A stretch of 50,091 nt of DNA from an uncultured Pirellulaceae bacterium. GTDB taxonomy: Bacteria; Planctomycetota; Planctomycetia; Pirellulales; Pirellulaceae. Shown here in pieces: positions 35,651 through 45,132 of the stretch. Within the stretch, counting starts at the first letter, position 1; every line of letters begins with the position of its first letter. Made by a program: the position numbers and the translations under genes. The notes below the pieces were generated by a model. That model searched no databases. It had not been told where the DNA came from and was given only the letters and a program-made list of their open reading frames with translations. The stretch lies in contig CALKNI010000077.1 of assembly GCA_938091115.1 (NCBI GenBank), positions 1 to 50,091 of the forward strand, written 5' to 3'.

Positions 35651-36176
35651 AAAACGCCTTTCTGCTTTCAATTAACCGATGGGAACGTTTTATGACTCGG
35701 AAAATTGAAGAATTTCTATTTTGGTTCCAAAAAGGTATCGTTCGCTAAGATTTAACACTCAAAAAACATCTTACATAGGACAGGAATCGAGGAGTGACTT
35801 CAGATTTTGAGTCGCATTTCTTACTGTTATTTCATTGAAGAACTTTTTACATCTCGTCTACGGTCACAGGGTCTTGAGTGATTAAACAGCGTGTCAGAGC
35901 TTCATCAGAGACAGGGTTAAAACGTTACTAAAACAGCTTGCTGTGAGTAGTATGTACCACGGTTTTTCAAGAAATCGTTCGAATCCAGTCAGCCCAACTT
36001 TCTCGCAGCTCAAAAGACTGGCAGTCTTCAACCGTTTGATGGTCCAAAGTGTGGTTTATGTCAGAAATTTTATTAGGTTTTTTAATTACATTCGGATAGG
36101 CTGTCGGGGAATCACTGCAAAAGCTATTTTGCTATTTTAACGCTGTAAGAGTTATCTCAATTCTCAGGGGAAAAGA
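35651..36176. other. Divergent intergenic region upstream of the sigma factor
   Basis: 526 bases between the sigma gene (minus) and a membrane protein gene (plus). A frame at 35943-36140 has no family likeness and is probably not a gene. An autoregulated ECF promoter should lie just right of 35650, but I cannot pick its boxes from one copy. The AGGGG ribosome binding site of the next gene is at 36166-36170. Confidence 0.4.
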
Positions 36177-36683
36177 TTGCGTTTTTCGATTGCCCAACTC
36201 ATGGTGGTTGTTACCATCACCGGTTTTTTATTTGCGTTTGGTGGTTTATTACTCGGCATGTTCGAACGCTTTTTTATTCCAATTTCAGTGGTTGGTTTTT
36301 TAGTTTTCCTGAATTGGTCGCGAATGTACAACGGGAAAAATGTTTGGTTAGCCTTTGTGATCTCATTACCCGCCATATTAGTCTGGGGCTATATGTTGCT
36401 TACCTACTCTCGACTTCTTGTTCTTGGCAGTGTCGATTCGATGGCTAACTTGGATCCAATGTACCCCCAGCCTTTCCCGCATCCGGATGCGGTTTTGAAG
36501 TTTTTCCTAGAAGATAAGCGTTTAAGCAGCGAAACAAACCCAGCGGATTTGGCTTCGATGGCGTTTAGAGTCATCTCCATGATTGGCTTGGGTGCAATTT
36601 GTCTCGCGGGATGGTTCCTCGGTTCGTTGATCCGAAGGAAATCAGCAGGTGAGCCAATGGAGTTGGCCGAAGCTGCGAAATAA
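36177..36683 (+). CDS. Small multi-pass membrane protein, unknown function
   Basis: 168 residues with about four hydrophobic segments (near 8-28, 34-48, 58-76 and 131-149). The opening RFSIAQLMVVVTITGFLFA matches the RFS-[IL]-x-x-LM type N-terminus seen in many planctomycete membrane proteins of unknown role. Translation starts at TTG 36177, supported by AGGGG at 36166-36170 with ideal spacing; no ATG precedes the first helix. A short polar loop between helices 3 and 4 is rich in Pro. The next gene follows 42 bases later on the same strand and also encodes a membrane protein, so the two are probably co-expressed. Confidence 0.75.
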   Translation: MRFSIAQLMVVVTITGFLFAFGGLLLGMFERFFIPISVVGFLVFLNWSRMYNGKNVWLAFVISLPAILVWGYMLLTYSRLLVLGSVDSMANLDPMYPQPFPHPDAVLKFFLEDKRLSSETNPADLASMAFRVISMIGLGAICLAGWFLGSLIRRKSAGEPMELAEAAK

Positions 36684-36725
36684 TTGCGTTAGCACAATTA
36701 AAGTTGGTTAATCGGAAAACAAAAA

Positions 36726-37175
36726 ATGTTTTTGCTGGCCGAGGCAAAAGTCGATCGGATCATTCAGAATCGTAAGCGATTTTTCTTAAGTGGTTTAATG
36801 ATCTTTCTGATCCCTTTTCTATTACCTAAGCCATGGGGCATTAGTTGCAGTGCACCTTTTACCAGTTTTATGCTAATGGGTTTTGGGATTTACGGTTTTG
36901 CGTTTCGCTCTTGGCGATCAGACCCGGGGCTTTGGATGCTGGCTGTGTTGATAACATTAGCCAATAGTGCTTGCTTAATGTTTTATGAGTATGAGCAATA
37001 TAGGAGCTTGTTTATGGCAGAACCTGGTCAGCCGCCTCGCCCGCTGAACTGGAATGGCTTGAAATTTGTGCTCGATTCGACATTGGCTTTATTGATCTAT
37101 TCAAGAGTGGTGAAGTTTGCCGCAACGGTATCCATTAAAAACTGGAAAATTACAAAAGAATTGAAGAGGAAATAG
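36726..37175 (+). CDS. Small membrane protein, unknown function
   Basis: 149 residues with about four hydrophobic helices (near 22-38, 44-60, 70-86 and 118-133) and a basic C-terminus (NWKITKELKRK). I do not recognise the family. ATG 36726 is the only reasonable start. It is probably the second gene of a pair with the preceding membrane protein and is convergent with the phosphoesterase gene. Confidence 0.65.
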   Translation: MFLLAEAKVDRIIQNRKRFFLSGLMIFLIPFLLPKPWGISCSAPFTSFMLMGFGIYGFAFRSWRSDPGLWMLAVLITLANSACLMFYEYEQYRSLFMAEPGQPPRPLNWNGLKFVLDSTLALLIYSRVVKFAATVSIKNWKITKELKRK

Positions 37176-37218
37176 GCTGTAGATTTCTAAAAAAATCGCT
37201 TCAATCTCTTTGTTGAAT

Positions 37219-38097
37219 TCAATTGAGTTTTCTACTTTTTTGTTTTTGAAAACCAGTCAACTGGACGTTACCTTGATCGTCGATATTCAGAGTCGAAAAT
37301 CCGTTGTTCACGAGTCCCGTCCCTTCGACCATTGCAACAAGTGTGCAGTAGTGAATTCCGCCGATGGTGTTGAGATCGTTTTGGTGACTGTGCCCCTGGA
37401 AAACAGCAATCACGTTTCCCGAAGATTCGAGTAGGCTGCGGACTTCTTTATTGTTTTTCACCCCGTGATTGTTGCTGACATCAAGCCGTTGGTGGGCGAA
37501 AACAATGACAGGTTTGTCGTTGGATTTTAGATCTTCTTTCAGCCAGGCTAATTCAACCGGGGGAATGTTGGCGTCGGTCCATTTAAAATTTTTGCGCTCG
37601 TAGGCGACGCCATCGCTTCGAAAGCAAGAGTCAAGAATGATGAAGTGGAATCCGTTTTGGTCGAATGAATAGTAAGATTTTTCCTGACCCACTCCTTCAA
37701 GAAATTCCTTCTTTTTCAAAGTGTCGACACAGTGGTTGCCGAGGACATAGTGGCGGTTAGGGCAGATTTTTGAAAATTTTTGGTTGACGGTTTTTAAATA
37801 GCTCTGCTCCGTCTCGACGGAGTCGGCTGCGTCGATCAAATCTCCCAGTTCGACGAGAACTGAAATTTGATCTTTCTGGAATTGAGCGGCTGCGGCGTCA
37901 AGTTTTGCCAGCGATTCGCGATAATGGCGGGATCCCGCCGGTGGTTTGTCGGCGTAGTGGAGGTCGGTGATCAGTCCGATACTGAGTTTCGGTTGGAAGC
38001 CGTTGCCTACTAAGGCTCGTGGGAAAATGGAGGCGGTTGCGAGCGTGAGCGTGCCATTAATCAAAAAGGCTCTTCGTCCGGAATTGAGTGGTGGCAT
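37219..38097 (-). CDS. Calcineurin-type metallophosphoesterase with Tat leader (CpdA/Icc-like)
   Basis: 292 residues. The leader has a twin-arginine pattern (SGRRAFLINGTLTLATASIF). The dimetal site is complete: ITDLHYA (motif I), LGDLID variant (VELGDLIDAAD, II), VLGNHCVD (III, with Cys where Asp is usual), FAHQRLD (IV) and FQGHSHQND (V). Family members hydrolyse cyclic nucleotides, phospholipids or sugar phosphates; with Tat export the substrate should be outside the cytoplasm, so cAMP turnover is unlikely. The same strand carries the FG-GAP gene upstream, 76 bases away, and the two may share a transcript. GNHC instead of GNHD is worth noting but need not abolish activity. Confidence 0.9.
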   Translation of the reverse strand: MPPLNSGRRAFLINGTLTLATASIFPRALVGNGFQPKLSIGLITDLHYADKPPAGSRHYRESLAKLDAAAAQFQKDQISVLVELGDLIDAADSVETEQSYLKTVNQKFSKICPNRHYVLGNHCVDTLKKKEFLEGVGQEKSYYSFDQNGFHFIILDSCFRSDGVAYERKNFKWTDANIPPVELAWLKEDLKSNDKPVIVFAHQRLDVSNNHGVKNNKEVRSLLESSGNVIAVFQGHSHQNDLNTIGGIHYCTLVAMVEGTGLVNNGFSTLNIDDQGNVQLTGFQKQKSRKLN

Positions 38098-38173
38098 GTT
38101 TGGTGCACGAGGGGATTAGGGTTAGATGTTGAAAGATACAATTCGCTTTGATAAGGCGATTGAGTCACGAATC

Positions 38174-40381
38174 TTAATTGTTATGTTTGCGCGAGGTCAA
38201 TTCAAATCCGGTAACTAAGACGCTATCTGAATATTGAAAATTGGCGATCGAATTAGAAGACTGAACAGAAGTGATTCTGTTTTTATTATCTCGTGTTAGT
38301 TTGGCTGTCGCGACTCGCAAAGCGCCGCCGGGGCGCAGAGTGTAGAACTGAACTTCGTCATTCCCTCCGCTTAAATAGTCGGCAATGAGAAGGAATTGAT
38401 TGATGTTCGAGCGATGCCCGGCGTCCCATCGAGTCTTACAAAAATCGAGCATCAACTGGCTGTTTGCGAAATATTGATTGGCCAGAGTTGCGAAGGCCTC
38501 TTGAGGAGCGTCTAAGAAGAATTTTACATTCCCACGTGCGTAGGAACGCTCAAATTGTTCTTTGTTTTTAAAGTAGCCATCCCAGACTGTTTTCCAAGTG
38601 GCGGGGACACCGTCCCACAAGCCAAGTTTTTGGAAGTTCTTTTGAGTAGCAGGAAAGTCGATCCCTTTTGATTTTGGCGATTTGAAAATAACGTCTGACC
38701 CGGCAGCTTGCGACAGCCCGGCGAATTTGGCTTCGAAGAGATCGGGGCGAGTCTTGCGGCCAACGGTATCGAGCATGTTGTGGGCAAGTTCATGGGCAAG
38801 ACAGATGAGATAAACATCGGTGACGCCGGGTCTTGGTGAGTCTTTTGGAAAACTATCTTCTGTACGTCCCAGAGGGAGATCAAAAATGTTAATTCCAGAT
38901 CGTGAGCGAATCTTCTGGGTTTTAATTCCAGCGCCAAGCCATCCGGCCACGGTGATCGTTTCGACATCCCAGGCATCTCTGGGCATGGCCATTATTAGTT
39001 GGCGCATGGTCGCCAAGTGTTCGCGAGTTGCCCGATTGTTGTCAATAAATAGAACGCCGAAGTCAACTAACAATCTGCGATATCCATTCTCAAATCCAAT
39101 GGTGTCGGCGATTAATTTTCGATTAGCAATCGAATCCGGAAGCGTCTCTTTCAAGACGACCCAATACTGAGCCGCGAGCATCGGTAAGAAAGGTGAATTT
39201 TCAATATCAAATTTTTGTCTGGTTAAAACCTCTGAGTGCTGATTTGCCAATGGAGCAAGATCGGAAAATAGTTTGGCTGCAGCCTCGCGTGGAATCAATC
39301 CGCCGGCGAGATCCGATTGCATCGATGCGAGTAGGCCAAACATTTGTTTTCGAAGATCGTTGTCGTCACTAAGTCGTTGACCTAAATCGACAGCATTCGA
39401 TTTCAAGAGCTTTTTGAATTGAGTGACTCTGCTTGAAAGCCCCACTCCTCGCATCCAAAAGACCTGGCCATTTTTACCACCGCTCACAAGATCCAAAACG
39501 CCATCGTGATCGAGGTCGGCCAGTTCGGGCGTTGTATCGTCCCCGTTGTTCTGGCGGATGTTTAAATTAGATCCGTCTGACCATAGAAGAGGTTTTGATT
39601 TTTGCAGTGTTAGATTTTCTTTTTGATTGAGATAAAGAGTGACCGAGCCCCAGTTGTTGCCAAGCAACAGGTCGAGTCGACCGTCCTGGTTGAAGTCGAT
39701 AATGCGAGGATGCGCGTTGTAGGCCGATTGGATGCCATAAAATGGTTTCCCAGATCCAAATTTTGGTGAATCAGTGGTGCCCAAGTTGGGATGCCACTGT
39801 AATTTTCCACCAAACGACCCTGTAACTAAATCAACGGCACCGTCCCCGTTCCAATCGGCGGCATCAAAACGGCCCTGACAGTTTTTTTGGACCTCGAAGG
39901 TAAAGCCCAGCTCGGAGAAGGTTGGCGCGTTTTTTTTCCCAATGTTTTCGTGAATCGTAACCTGATTGCCCGAGTGACACACCACTAGGTCTAACAAAGG
40001 ATTGCCAACGAGATTGGCGAGTAGGACTCCAGTGTAAGAACTCCCCCAGCGGTCGCGGTTTCCAGCTAGGATCGCTTGCCCTGATTCAAAGTGAGCGAGT
40101 TGCGTAGTTCCGGTATTTCGGAACAACCACAGTCTGCCATCACCACCACCCACCACGAGGTCGAGATCCAAATCTTGATCCCAATCAAAAAAACGAGTTG
40201 CGGCATGATCGTTCAGGTCGATAGGGGTGTCGCCTGCTGTCAGCGCGATGGGCGATTGGTAGGAAAGCGTGGGGGTGCAGAGGGGGCGGCCATCTTGTGC
40301 TGCGAGGTTGTGATTGATTGGGAACGCCAATGCCAAGAGTACCGCGATCGCGCCGTGGATGCCGCACCCCCATTGTCGCAT
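38174..40381 (-). CDS. Secreted FG-GAP/VCBS-repeat protein with HELAH peptidase-like region
   Basis: About 735 residues. Leader MRQWGCGIHGAIAVLLALAF. Residues 60-330 carry FG-GAP-like repeats, each with a calcium-type loop: DWDQDLDLDLVVGGGDG, DWNGDGAVDLVTG, DFNQDGRLDLLLG, DLDHDGVLDLVSGG, together forming a seven-bladed propeller as in integrin-like domains. The remaining 400 residues are mainly helical and contain YLICLAHELAHNMLD near 530, a HExxH zinc-peptidase signature; the third ligand is not identified. It may be a surface-bound adhesin with peptidase activity. ATG 40381 begins the leader; the open frame runs to 40450 without signal. Upstream lies a long empty region. The combination of domains is unusual to me. 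Confidence 0.82.
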   Translation of the reverse strand: MRQWGCGIHGAIAVLLALAFPINHNLAAQDGRPLCTPTLSYQSPIALTAGDTPIDLNDHAATRFFDWDQDLDLDLVVGGGDGRLWLFRNTGTTQLAHFESGQAILAGNRDRWGSSYTGVLLANLVGNPLLDLVVCHSGNQVTIHENIGKKNAPTFSELGFTFEVQKNCQGRFDAADWNGDGAVDLVTGSFGGKLQWHPNLGTTDSPKFGSGKPFYGIQSAYNAHPRIIDFNQDGRLDLLLGNNWGSVTLYLNQKENLTLQKSKPLLWSDGSNLNIRQNNGDDTTPELADLDHDGVLDLVSGGKNGQVFWMRGVGLSSRVTQFKKLLKSNAVDLGQRLSDDNDLRKQMFGLLASMQSDLAGGLIPREAAAKLFSDLAPLANQHSEVLTRQKFDIENSPFLPMLAAQYWVVLKETLPDSIANRKLIADTIGFENGYRRLLVDFGVLFIDNNRATREHLATMRQLIMAMPRDAWDVETITVAGWLGAGIKTQKIRSRSGINIFDLPLGRTEDSFPKDSPRPGVTDVYLICLAHELAHNMLDTVGRKTRPDLFEAKFAGLSQAAGSDVIFKSPKSKGIDFPATQKNFQKLGLWDGVPATWKTVWDGYFKNKEQFERSYARGNVKFFLDAPQEAFATLANQYFANSQLMLDFCKTRWDAGHRSNINQFLLIADYLSGGNDEVQFYTLRPGGALRVATAKLTRDNKNRITSVQSSNSIANFQYSDSVLVTGFELTSRKHNN

Positions 40382-40918
40382 TCGAAAGGGTGCAGTTGAC
40401 CGCTGGGAAGTATCCGTTTGAGAGTCGGATCTTAAATTCTGAATTAACAAGAGTATTCACCACGGGAGGCAGGCGATTGGTTTTTTGAGTTCTTATTAGT
40501 GTAATGAAATTCTCAACCGCTTAAGAGATGGTGATAAATACTGTGATCAGTAATAAGCAGTGTTATTGTGTTTCCTTCGTAAGGTCGCCCAGTTTAATGC
40601 AGTGGCCGTAACTTAAGAGCTTGTTTTGGGGAATCTAATTTATTGGCAAAATTCTGCGGAAAAAATCGATTTTTAAATGATCTCAATTTGATCTCACAAT
40701 TCTCAGAATGAGATGTTCGGCGATCCAATCAATTGGGAATTTTCCGGTTTTTAGAGAGTATTTGGAGGTTTCGTTTTTCGGCACACTGCGTGCATGGTGG
40801 GTAGATAGAAAGAACGACAACGCTTTTTTCGTTCGCTGAAATTGATGGAGTCACGAAAGCTGAAGGTTGTTTGTTGGCGTCTATTGTTCGTCCAGCTATT
40901 CAAAAAGGAAATGAACTC
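40382..40918. other. Divergent intergenic region
   Basis: 537 bases between the FG-GAP gene and the CARDB gene. It is AT-rich with only weak, imperfect dyads (for example ATCTC/GAGAT around 40692-40714). No gene, no clear promoter. AAAAAGGAA lies just upstream of the CARDB start. Confidence 0.4.
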
Positions 40919-41956
40919 ATGAAGAAATTACAGAAGATATTCAATTCAATGTTGTTTATTTGTTTTCTAGTTTTGGGATTTACCGCACCCTCGTTTGCGG
41001 ACGGTGGATTCTGGAGAGTGACTGGCGATCTTGTCAATAAAGACAATGCCGGAACCGGTTTTGAGACTTCCTGCCCAATGGCGAACGTAAAACTTCGATT
41101 TAAAAGTCGCTGGCTCGGTGGGGCGGGAGTCGGGTTTGCCGGACCGGTCACGCCGTTTCCCTGGGGACCTTCTTGGGGAGAAGCGACGACCAATTCAAAT
41201 GGTCAATTTTCAGAAACCAGTTATTTCTTTCCCAATGCGGTGCGGGGTCGAGATGTTCTGATTGAAGCCTGGGTGCTCGGTAGTGATTTTCGGTACACGT
41301 GGAAAACTGTAACCATTGTCAGAAATCTTAGTGGTGCAAGTCCAACTCAACAGTCAGGAAATATTCGCACTTTTAATCTTGGCACCATCGAGACCAGTCT
41401 GTTTGAGTGTCCTACTGTCTTTGTTCCGGGAGATAATTCCAGTGATGACTCACCAAAAATAGTGGAAGATAAACGAAATGAACGGCCGGCAAAAAAAAGG
41501 CAAGGAACGATCGAACCGATTCCTTATGGAATGGGGCCCAACGGTAAACCCGGTCTTGATCTAGAGTTTACAAGTGTTGTCGTCCGGCACCGCGATAATC
41601 AACCCAACGCACCGGCGGAACGAATCACTTGGGAAGTGGTTGTGCGAAACAATGGTCCTCTTAAGTACACAGGTACAGGCAATTGCAAGACGAAGGTTCG
41701 AATGGCAGTTTATATTCCGGAATTAGGTCAAGAGCGTGATTACTATCTCAATATGACCAAGCCAATTGAAGCGGGAGCAGAAGAGACGTTTACGTCTAAT
41801 TCAGGTAATTTAGGTGAGATCTCAGAAGCCAATTCAGATGCTTACAATGTTTTTTTTGAAATAGATCCTGACAATCTTATTCTTGAATCGAATGAGAGCA
41901 ACAACGAGGCAAGTGGTGTTTACACACCTTCAACGGAGAATTTTGTTACGCAATAA
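40919..41956 (+). CDS. Secreted protein with CARDB-like adhesion domain
   Basis: 345 residues. Leader MKKLQKIFNSMLFICFLVLG. The first half (30-150) is a beta-rich domain with several aromatic turns (RFKSRWLGGAGVG, GPSWGEATTNSNGQFSE) resembling a carboxypeptidase-regulatory-like or transthyretin fold. A charged Ser/Asp/Lys linker follows. From about residue 205 a CARDB-type immunoglobulin fold is visible: LDLEFTSVVVRHRDN, ITWEVVVRNNGPL, and the end motif NLILESNESNNEASGVY. CARDB domains act in cell adhesion or as spacers. It is convergent with the sulfatase-esterase fusion 14 bases away and has no functional partner in sight. ATG 40919 begins the signal peptide. Confidence 0.8.
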   Translation: MKKLQKIFNSMLFICFLVLGFTAPSFADGGFWRVTGDLVNKDNAGTGFETSCPMANVKLRFKSRWLGGAGVGFAGPVTPFPWGPSWGEATTNSNGQFSETSYFFPNAVRGRDVLIEAWVLGSDFRYTWKTVTIVRNLSGASPTQQSGNIRTFNLGTIETSLFECPTVFVPGDNSSDDSPKIVEDKRNERPAKKRQGTIEPIPYGMGPNGKPGLDLEFTSVVVRHRDNQPNAPAERITWEVVVRNNGPLKYTGTGNCKTKVRMAVYIPELGQERDYYLNMTKPIEAGAEETFTSNSGNLGEISEANSDAYNVFFEIDPDNLILESNESNNEASGVYTPSTENFVTQ

Positions 41957-41970
41957 CTCTATCTGTTTGC

Positions 41971-44244
41971 TTATTTTAAGGTCTTCTTAAAATGTGCATC
42001 TGCCAAGTTGATCATTTGGTTGAACCAGATTTGTTTCGTTAAAAATGGGTGTGGGGCATCTTTGATAATCGAGAGATTTGTCGGGATGCCTAACTCACCC
42101 ATTTGCTTTCTAAATTTATCAGCTTGAGTACTCGAATCATCATTCTCTCCCGTAATGAACCAGCAAGGTGGATCGTTTTTATCGAGATGAACCAACGGTG
42201 AAGCGAGTCGGTAGACATTGGGCGAGTCCTCAAGGGATCCCCCAAGGAACTGCCGCCAGATTTGCCCACGTTCTTCGGCAGATGAGATTTCACGGGTTCG
42301 TTGAGAAAGGAAATCCGTTTGCGCTCCCATGGGAACAGCTGCTTGAATGGCGCTGCTATAGTCTGCGTATCCGCCGTTACCCTCGAGTGGCTGAACTCCT
42401 CCTGACGTGGCGAGCAGCGCGGTCAGATGCCCTCCAGCAGAGTGTCCAATCGCTCCAATCTTAGTGGCATCGATACCATAGGTTTTGGCATTCGCCCGGA
42501 GGAATCGGACGGCTGCTTTGCAGTCCTCGATGGCGGCAGGGAAGGGGGCTTCGCCACTGAGACGGTAAGAAATGGTTGCGGTTACAAAACCTCGTTCGGC
42601 TAATGCCTGAGAAACATTTCTGTGATGGATACGATTCCCTTTGGCCCATCCTCCGCCATGGATGCAGACAATTGCCGGCAGGGCCCCCCAGGCTTTGCGG
42701 GGCCGGTAGATGTCCATTTCCAGTGTCCTGTTACCATATTTGGCGTAGGTCACGTCGAGTTTAGCATCGAGATTGTCTATGGTGGTTTTTGAAATTTTAG
42801 TACGGCTATCAGCTTGCGGTTGCGATGCAGCGATTCCTGCAGGTCTGGCGTCAAATTGCATTTCATCTTGAAACATAATTGCCATTCCGCGGAGTTTACG
42901 ATTGATCTCTGGGTTCCGCACCAACTCCGATTCGCCGGGGTCTTTTGCAAGATCGTAAAGCTCGGGGCTTGGATTCAAATAAAGTTTCCAGTTCCGCCAG
43001 CGGACAGCTGAGAGAGCTCCTTGACTGCCGTGGTAGAAAAACGCATCGTTATATTCATGACGTCGAATTAGCTCTGCCCACTCTCCCGGTGGATTCCAAG
43101 TCCGTCGTAATGGGACCGAGGCGTTGAGTGATTTTTTTAAACCCGGGAACGGCACCGTTTCAGTTTCACCTTTTAAAAGTGGGCTGATGTCACGGCCATC
43201 AATGACGCGTTCTGATGGGACTTTGATTCCGGCAAACGTGGCCAAGGTTGGATACCAGTCCATGGCCCGGACGACTGCCGCCGTTTCAGCGCCGGTCTGC
43301 AGACCAAGTTTCGGCCCCCAGGCGATCGCGGGGACGCGAATTCCACCTTCGTAGGTGGATAGTTTTCGTCCGCGAATCTTTTGATTCGGATTGCGTCCTG
43401 GACCGCGACCATTGTCGGAGGCATAAACAACAAGAGTGTTATCCTCAATCTTGAGTCGGGATAGAGTATCAAAAATACGGCCAACATTGTGGTCAAGTTC
43501 CTGAATGGCATCGCCGTACTCGCCCCATTTGGAGCTGCCTCGAAACGGTTCACTGACCCCCAGCGGTTTGTGCAGCATGGTGTGGGGAAGGTAAAGGAAA
43601 AAAGGATTGTCCTTGTTTTTTTCAATAAACTCGATCGCTTCGTCAGTATAAATTCTGGTGAGTTCAGCCGGGTCGGCGGGACGTTTAATTACTTCGCCAT
43701 TGCGGATCAGTGGGACTCCACCTTCCTCTTCAAAATAAACGATCTCAACCGGATCAAGATTGTGAAGCAAGCCAAAGTAATGATCGAATCCCTGATTTTT
43801 AGGTAGGAACGGCTCGAGAAAACCAAGGTGCCATTTGCCAATGCAGGCGGTCTTGTAGCCGTTTTGTTTAAACAGTTCAGCAATCGTTAGCTCGTCGGGG
43901 TGAATGCCGGTTTGTGAATCGGCGCGGTGAACCCATGTTTGATTGCCGACCCGGCGCGGATAGCAACCCGTCAACAGTCCAGCTCGGGAAGGACTACAGA
44001 TAGGTGCGGCTGCGTAGTAGTCGGTAAACCGAATTCCTTGCTCAGCCATTGCATCGATGCGTGGCGTCTCAATTTCAGTTGCACCATAACATCCGAGATC
44101 ATAATAGCCCTGATCGTCGACAAAGATAAAGACGACGTTCGGCGGTTGATCAGTGGCGGCGTACAATAGCGCTGCGTTTTGCCGAGCAGGGCTGAAGGTT
44201 AGTAGTAACCAGGTGAGAAGGATGAGGCTAATTCGGTTGGTCAT
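41971..44244 (-). CDS. Secreted bifunctional sulfatase-esterase fusion
   Basis: 757 residues. Leader MTNRISLILLTWLLLTFSPA. N-terminal sulfatase (35-475): NVVFIFVDDQGYYDLGCYG, the maturation motif CSPSR with Cys83, CIGKWHLGFL, LPHTMLHKP and YASDNGRGPG. After a Ser/Gln-rich linker near 475-495 comes an alpha/beta hydrolase of the BD-FAE/acetyl-xylan-esterase type: VCIHGGGWAKGN (oxyanion hole), GAIGHSAGGHLTALL (Ser near 601), ITGENDDSS (acid) and DAPHPFL (His). Thus one chain could remove both sulfate and acyl groups from the same polymer. The frame is continuous with no sign of a frameshift. It is last in the minus series with an esterase and the DUF1501/PSD1 pair upstream (gaps 39, 57, 69 bases). 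Confidence 0.94.
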   Translation of the reverse strand: MTNRISLILLTWLLLTFSPARQNAALLYAATDQPPNVVFIFVDDQGYYDLGCYGATEIETPRIDAMAEQGIRFTDYYAAAPICSPSRAGLLTGCYPRRVGNQTWVHRADSQTGIHPDELTIAELFKQNGYKTACIGKWHLGFLEPFLPKNQGFDHYFGLLHNLDPVEIVYFEEEGGVPLIRNGEVIKRPADPAELTRIYTDEAIEFIEKNKDNPFFLYLPHTMLHKPLGVSEPFRGSSKWGEYGDAIQELDHNVGRIFDTLSRLKIEDNTLVVYASDNGRGPGRNPNQKIRGRKLSTYEGGIRVPAIAWGPKLGLQTGAETAAVVRAMDWYPTLATFAGIKVPSERVIDGRDISPLLKGETETVPFPGLKKSLNASVPLRRTWNPPGEWAELIRRHEYNDAFFYHGSQGALSAVRWRNWKLYLNPSPELYDLAKDPGESELVRNPEINRKLRGMAIMFQDEMQFDARPAGIAASQPQADSRTKISKTTIDNLDAKLDVTYAKYGNRTLEMDIYRPRKAWGALPAIVCIHGGGWAKGNRIHHRNVSQALAERGFVTATISYRLSGEAPFPAAIEDCKAAVRFLRANAKTYGIDATKIGAIGHSAGGHLTALLATSGGVQPLEGNGGYADYSSAIQAAVPMGAQTDFLSQRTREISSAEERGQIWRQFLGGSLEDSPNVYRLASPLVHLDKNDPPCWFITGENDDSSTQADKFRKQMGELGIPTNLSIIKDAPHPFLTKQIWFNQMINLADAHFKKTLK

Positions 44245-44283
44245 GGTTCGACTCGGATAGTGGTCTAGAGTGTTTGAGATTTC

Positions 44284-45054
44284 TCACTTTGAGTTTTTGT
44301 TTTTTCGTTGACGGAACAACCATTCCCAAGTCTCTGGGGCGTCGTAGGTGCGACTCCAGCTGTTATGCCCAACTTCTTTGAATTCAGTGTATTTGGGATT
44401 TCCCCCCGCTTTTTTGAGTGCGGCTACCATGTCTTGGCTGTATTTGGTTGGAACGACCTTGTCGTTGTCCCCATGGAAAACCCAGATTGGGATGTGTTTT
44501 AATTTTGCAGCCTCCGAAGGATCCCAGCCACCCGCGACCGGAATGGCCGCCGCAAAAAAATTGGGGCGAAGTGAAATGGCTCCGAAAGTGCCGACGCCAC
44601 CCATGGATTGACCTGTTACATAAATCCGCTGTGTATCAATAGGATATTTTTTAATGAGTGTATCGAGGGCTTCGAGAGCAGCGGGCAGCATTGCTTTGGT
44701 AGTTTGTTTTTTCTTGGTGCGTCTAGGGGACTGTACCCAATTGCCTTCCTTCGTCGATGCCGGAACCATGACATAGCAGGGGAATTTTGTTCTAAGTTCA
44801 TCCGAACTAAGTTTGGGTGCTGCGGCTGTACTTCCTCCCCGCCCATGCAGTGCTAAGACCAGTGGATAGTTGTGGCCTTTCTCGATTGTTTTGGGGGCCT
44901 GGATTTTGTAGTTAATCAATGTCCCATCCTTGGCGGTGAATTTTTCGACCGCGGAAGGTTGCTTTGCTTCCCGTTTAATAGTCCTTTGCGCCTGGATGGA
45001 CGAGCTACTGAAAAGGAAAGCGATTACGATTGTGATTAAAGTATTGGGATGCAT
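44284..45054 (-). CDS. Secreted esterase of the PHB depolymerase/LpqC type
   Basis: 256 residues. Leader MHPNTLITIVIAFLFSSSSI ends near QAQ. The hydrolase fold shows LVLALHGRGGS (oxyanion hole), VTGQSMGGVGTFG (Ser near 150), FHGDNDKVVPT (acid) and EVGHNSWSR (His). Its C-terminal half closely resembles the esterase at 19089-20273, but the lipocalin-like domain is missing here. Expected role is cleavage of an acyl or phenolic ester. ATG 45054 begins the leader; an in-frame TTG at 45075 would add seven residues. Lies between the DUF1501 gene and the sulfatase-esterase fusion on the same strand, so the series combines several ester-cleaving activities. Confidence 0.88.
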   Translation of the reverse strand: MHPNTLITIVIAFLFSSSSIQAQRTIKREAKQPSAVEKFTAKDGTLINYKIQAPKTIEKGHNYPLVLALHGRGGSTAAAPKLSSDELRTKFPCYVMVPASTKEGNWVQSPRRTKKKQTTKAMLPAALEALDTLIKKYPIDTQRIYVTGQSMGGVGTFGAISLRPNFFAAAIPVAGGWDPSEAAKLKHIPIWVFHGDNDKVVPTKYSQDMVAALKKAGGNPKYTEFKEVGHNSWSRTYDAPETWEWLFRQRKNKNSK

Positions 45055-45132
45055 CTGAGTGATCCATTGTTTCAATGATGATTTTTTTGAATGCCAAGGC
45101 AGATTGCGATTAGCAGATTAATGATACCAGTT

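Noticed and set aside
35943-36140. 65-codon plus-strand frame in the gap before the membrane proteins
   Set aside because: No ribosome binding site and no pattern of a real protein.
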